In this document: positions 5,557 through 5,914 of the stretch, piece after piece | How positions within the stretch are numbered: position 1 is the stretch's first letter | Layout of the letters: each line of letters starts with the position of its first letter | NCBI GenBank assembly: GCA_050732575.1 | Contig: JBOHRF010000333.1 | Coordinates: forward strand, 1-5,914 | Reading direction: 5' to 3' | From: JBBDWZ01 sp050732575 | GTDB lineage: Bacteria > Gemmatimonadota > Gemmatimonadetes > Longimicrobiales > RSA9 | Length of the DNA stretch: 5,914 bases | Made by a program: the position numbers and the translations under genes | The notes under the pieces: generated by a model | Databases searched by the model: none | The model's input: only the letters and a program-made list of their open reading frames with translations | Told to the model about the DNA's origin: nothing

Positions 5557-5914
5557 TCAGGCCCAGCCCCGCGCTGCCGAACCCAGGCGTGACAGACGAT
5601 TCTCCACGTCCTGGCGCTCCAGCGTGGCACCCATGCCCGTGAATAACGCCAGCGCGCGCGTCAGCTCGGCGCGACCTTCAGCAACACGGCCGCTACGCCG
5701 CAGGACTTCACCCAGCTCCCGCGCTACCTGTGCTTCCAGCAGCCGATCCTCGACTTCCACGGCCAGCGCATTGGCCTCGCTGAGCGCATGCTCCGCTTCC
5801 TCAAAACGACCCCGTTCGCGCGCGGCCATGCCGGCAAACTTCAATGCTTCCGCTTCGGCCACCGGATCCTGGCGCGTGCGCGCCAGTGCGCCCGCGCGCC
5901 GGCTGGTTTGCTCT
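5557..5914 (-). CDS. TPR-repeat protein, C-terminal fragment (5' end beyond window)
   Basis: The frame is open to the right edge with no stop, so a start at the internal GTG near 5862 is not required and the gene very likely begins outside the window. The 118 visible residues form alpha-helical TPR-type repeats, for example MAARERGRFEEAEHALSEA and LGEVLRRSGRVAEGRAELTR, with a third unit ending ALFTGMGATLERQDVENRL. This ending is usual for soluble TPR sensor or scaffold proteins. It ends at TGA (5559-5557), followed by one CGC codon and then the in-frame ATG of the sigma-54 activator. Function is unknown. Position suggests it senses a signal for, or binds, the activator, whose own sensor domain is missing. 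Whether other domains (kinase, FHA, cyclase) precede the TPRs cannot be seen. Confidence 0.85.
   Translation of the reverse strand, partial: EQTSRRAGALARTRQDPVAEAEALKFAGMAARERGRFEEAEHALSEANALAVEVEDRLLEAQVARELGEVLRRSGRVAEGRAELTRALALFTGMGATLERQDVENRLSRLGSAARGWA

Noticed and set aside
5557..5862. Complete 101-residue TPR protein starting at the GTG at 5862
   Set aside because: The frame stays open with TPR-like sequence to the window edge, so the true start is almost certainly outside.

Overview
This 5.9 kb window of GC-rich bacterial DNA holds parts or all of five protein genes. No RNA gene, insertion sequence or CRISPR array is visible. The combination of a secreted sortilin/VPS10-like Asp-box propeller protein, a family 5 solute-binding lipoprotein, and TPR-rich sigma-54/HD-GYP signalling genes suits a free-living diderm bacterium. 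Gemmatimonadota or Acidobacteriota is my best guess. That placement is an inference from gene style, not from a marker gene.

Layout: (1) 1-918, minus strand: the first 306 codons of a secreted Asp-box propeller protein, running off the left edge. (2) 919-1129: a divergent intergenic region with a terminator-like hairpin and a very good sigma-54 (-24/-12) promoter pointing right. (3) 1130-2737, plus strand: a complete peptide/oligopeptide-type ABC transporter substrate-binding lipoprotein. (4) 2738-2864: a convergent intergenic region filled by a nested imperfect palindrome, probably a bidirectional terminator or a repeat-family element. (5) 2865-5914, minus strand: a compact signalling operon. 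It is read right to left as a TPR protein (C-terminus only), a sigma-54 activator (AAA+ plus Fis-type HTH) with no recognisable sensor domain, and a TPR/HD-GYP protein. The first two are separated by one in-frame TGA and one codon. The last two overlap by 17 bp.

Likely logic (inference): TPR proteins sense or scaffold a signal, the stripped-down activator turns on sigma-54 promoters, and the HD-GYP enzyme lowers cyclic di-GMP. The only convincing sigma-54 promoter in the window lies in front of the solute-binding lipoprotein gene, so that gene is a natural first candidate target of the neighbouring activator. The most notable points are this promoter/activator pairing, the in-frame UGA-C that splits what could be a TPR-AAA+-HTH fusion, and the palindrome at 2737-2839.
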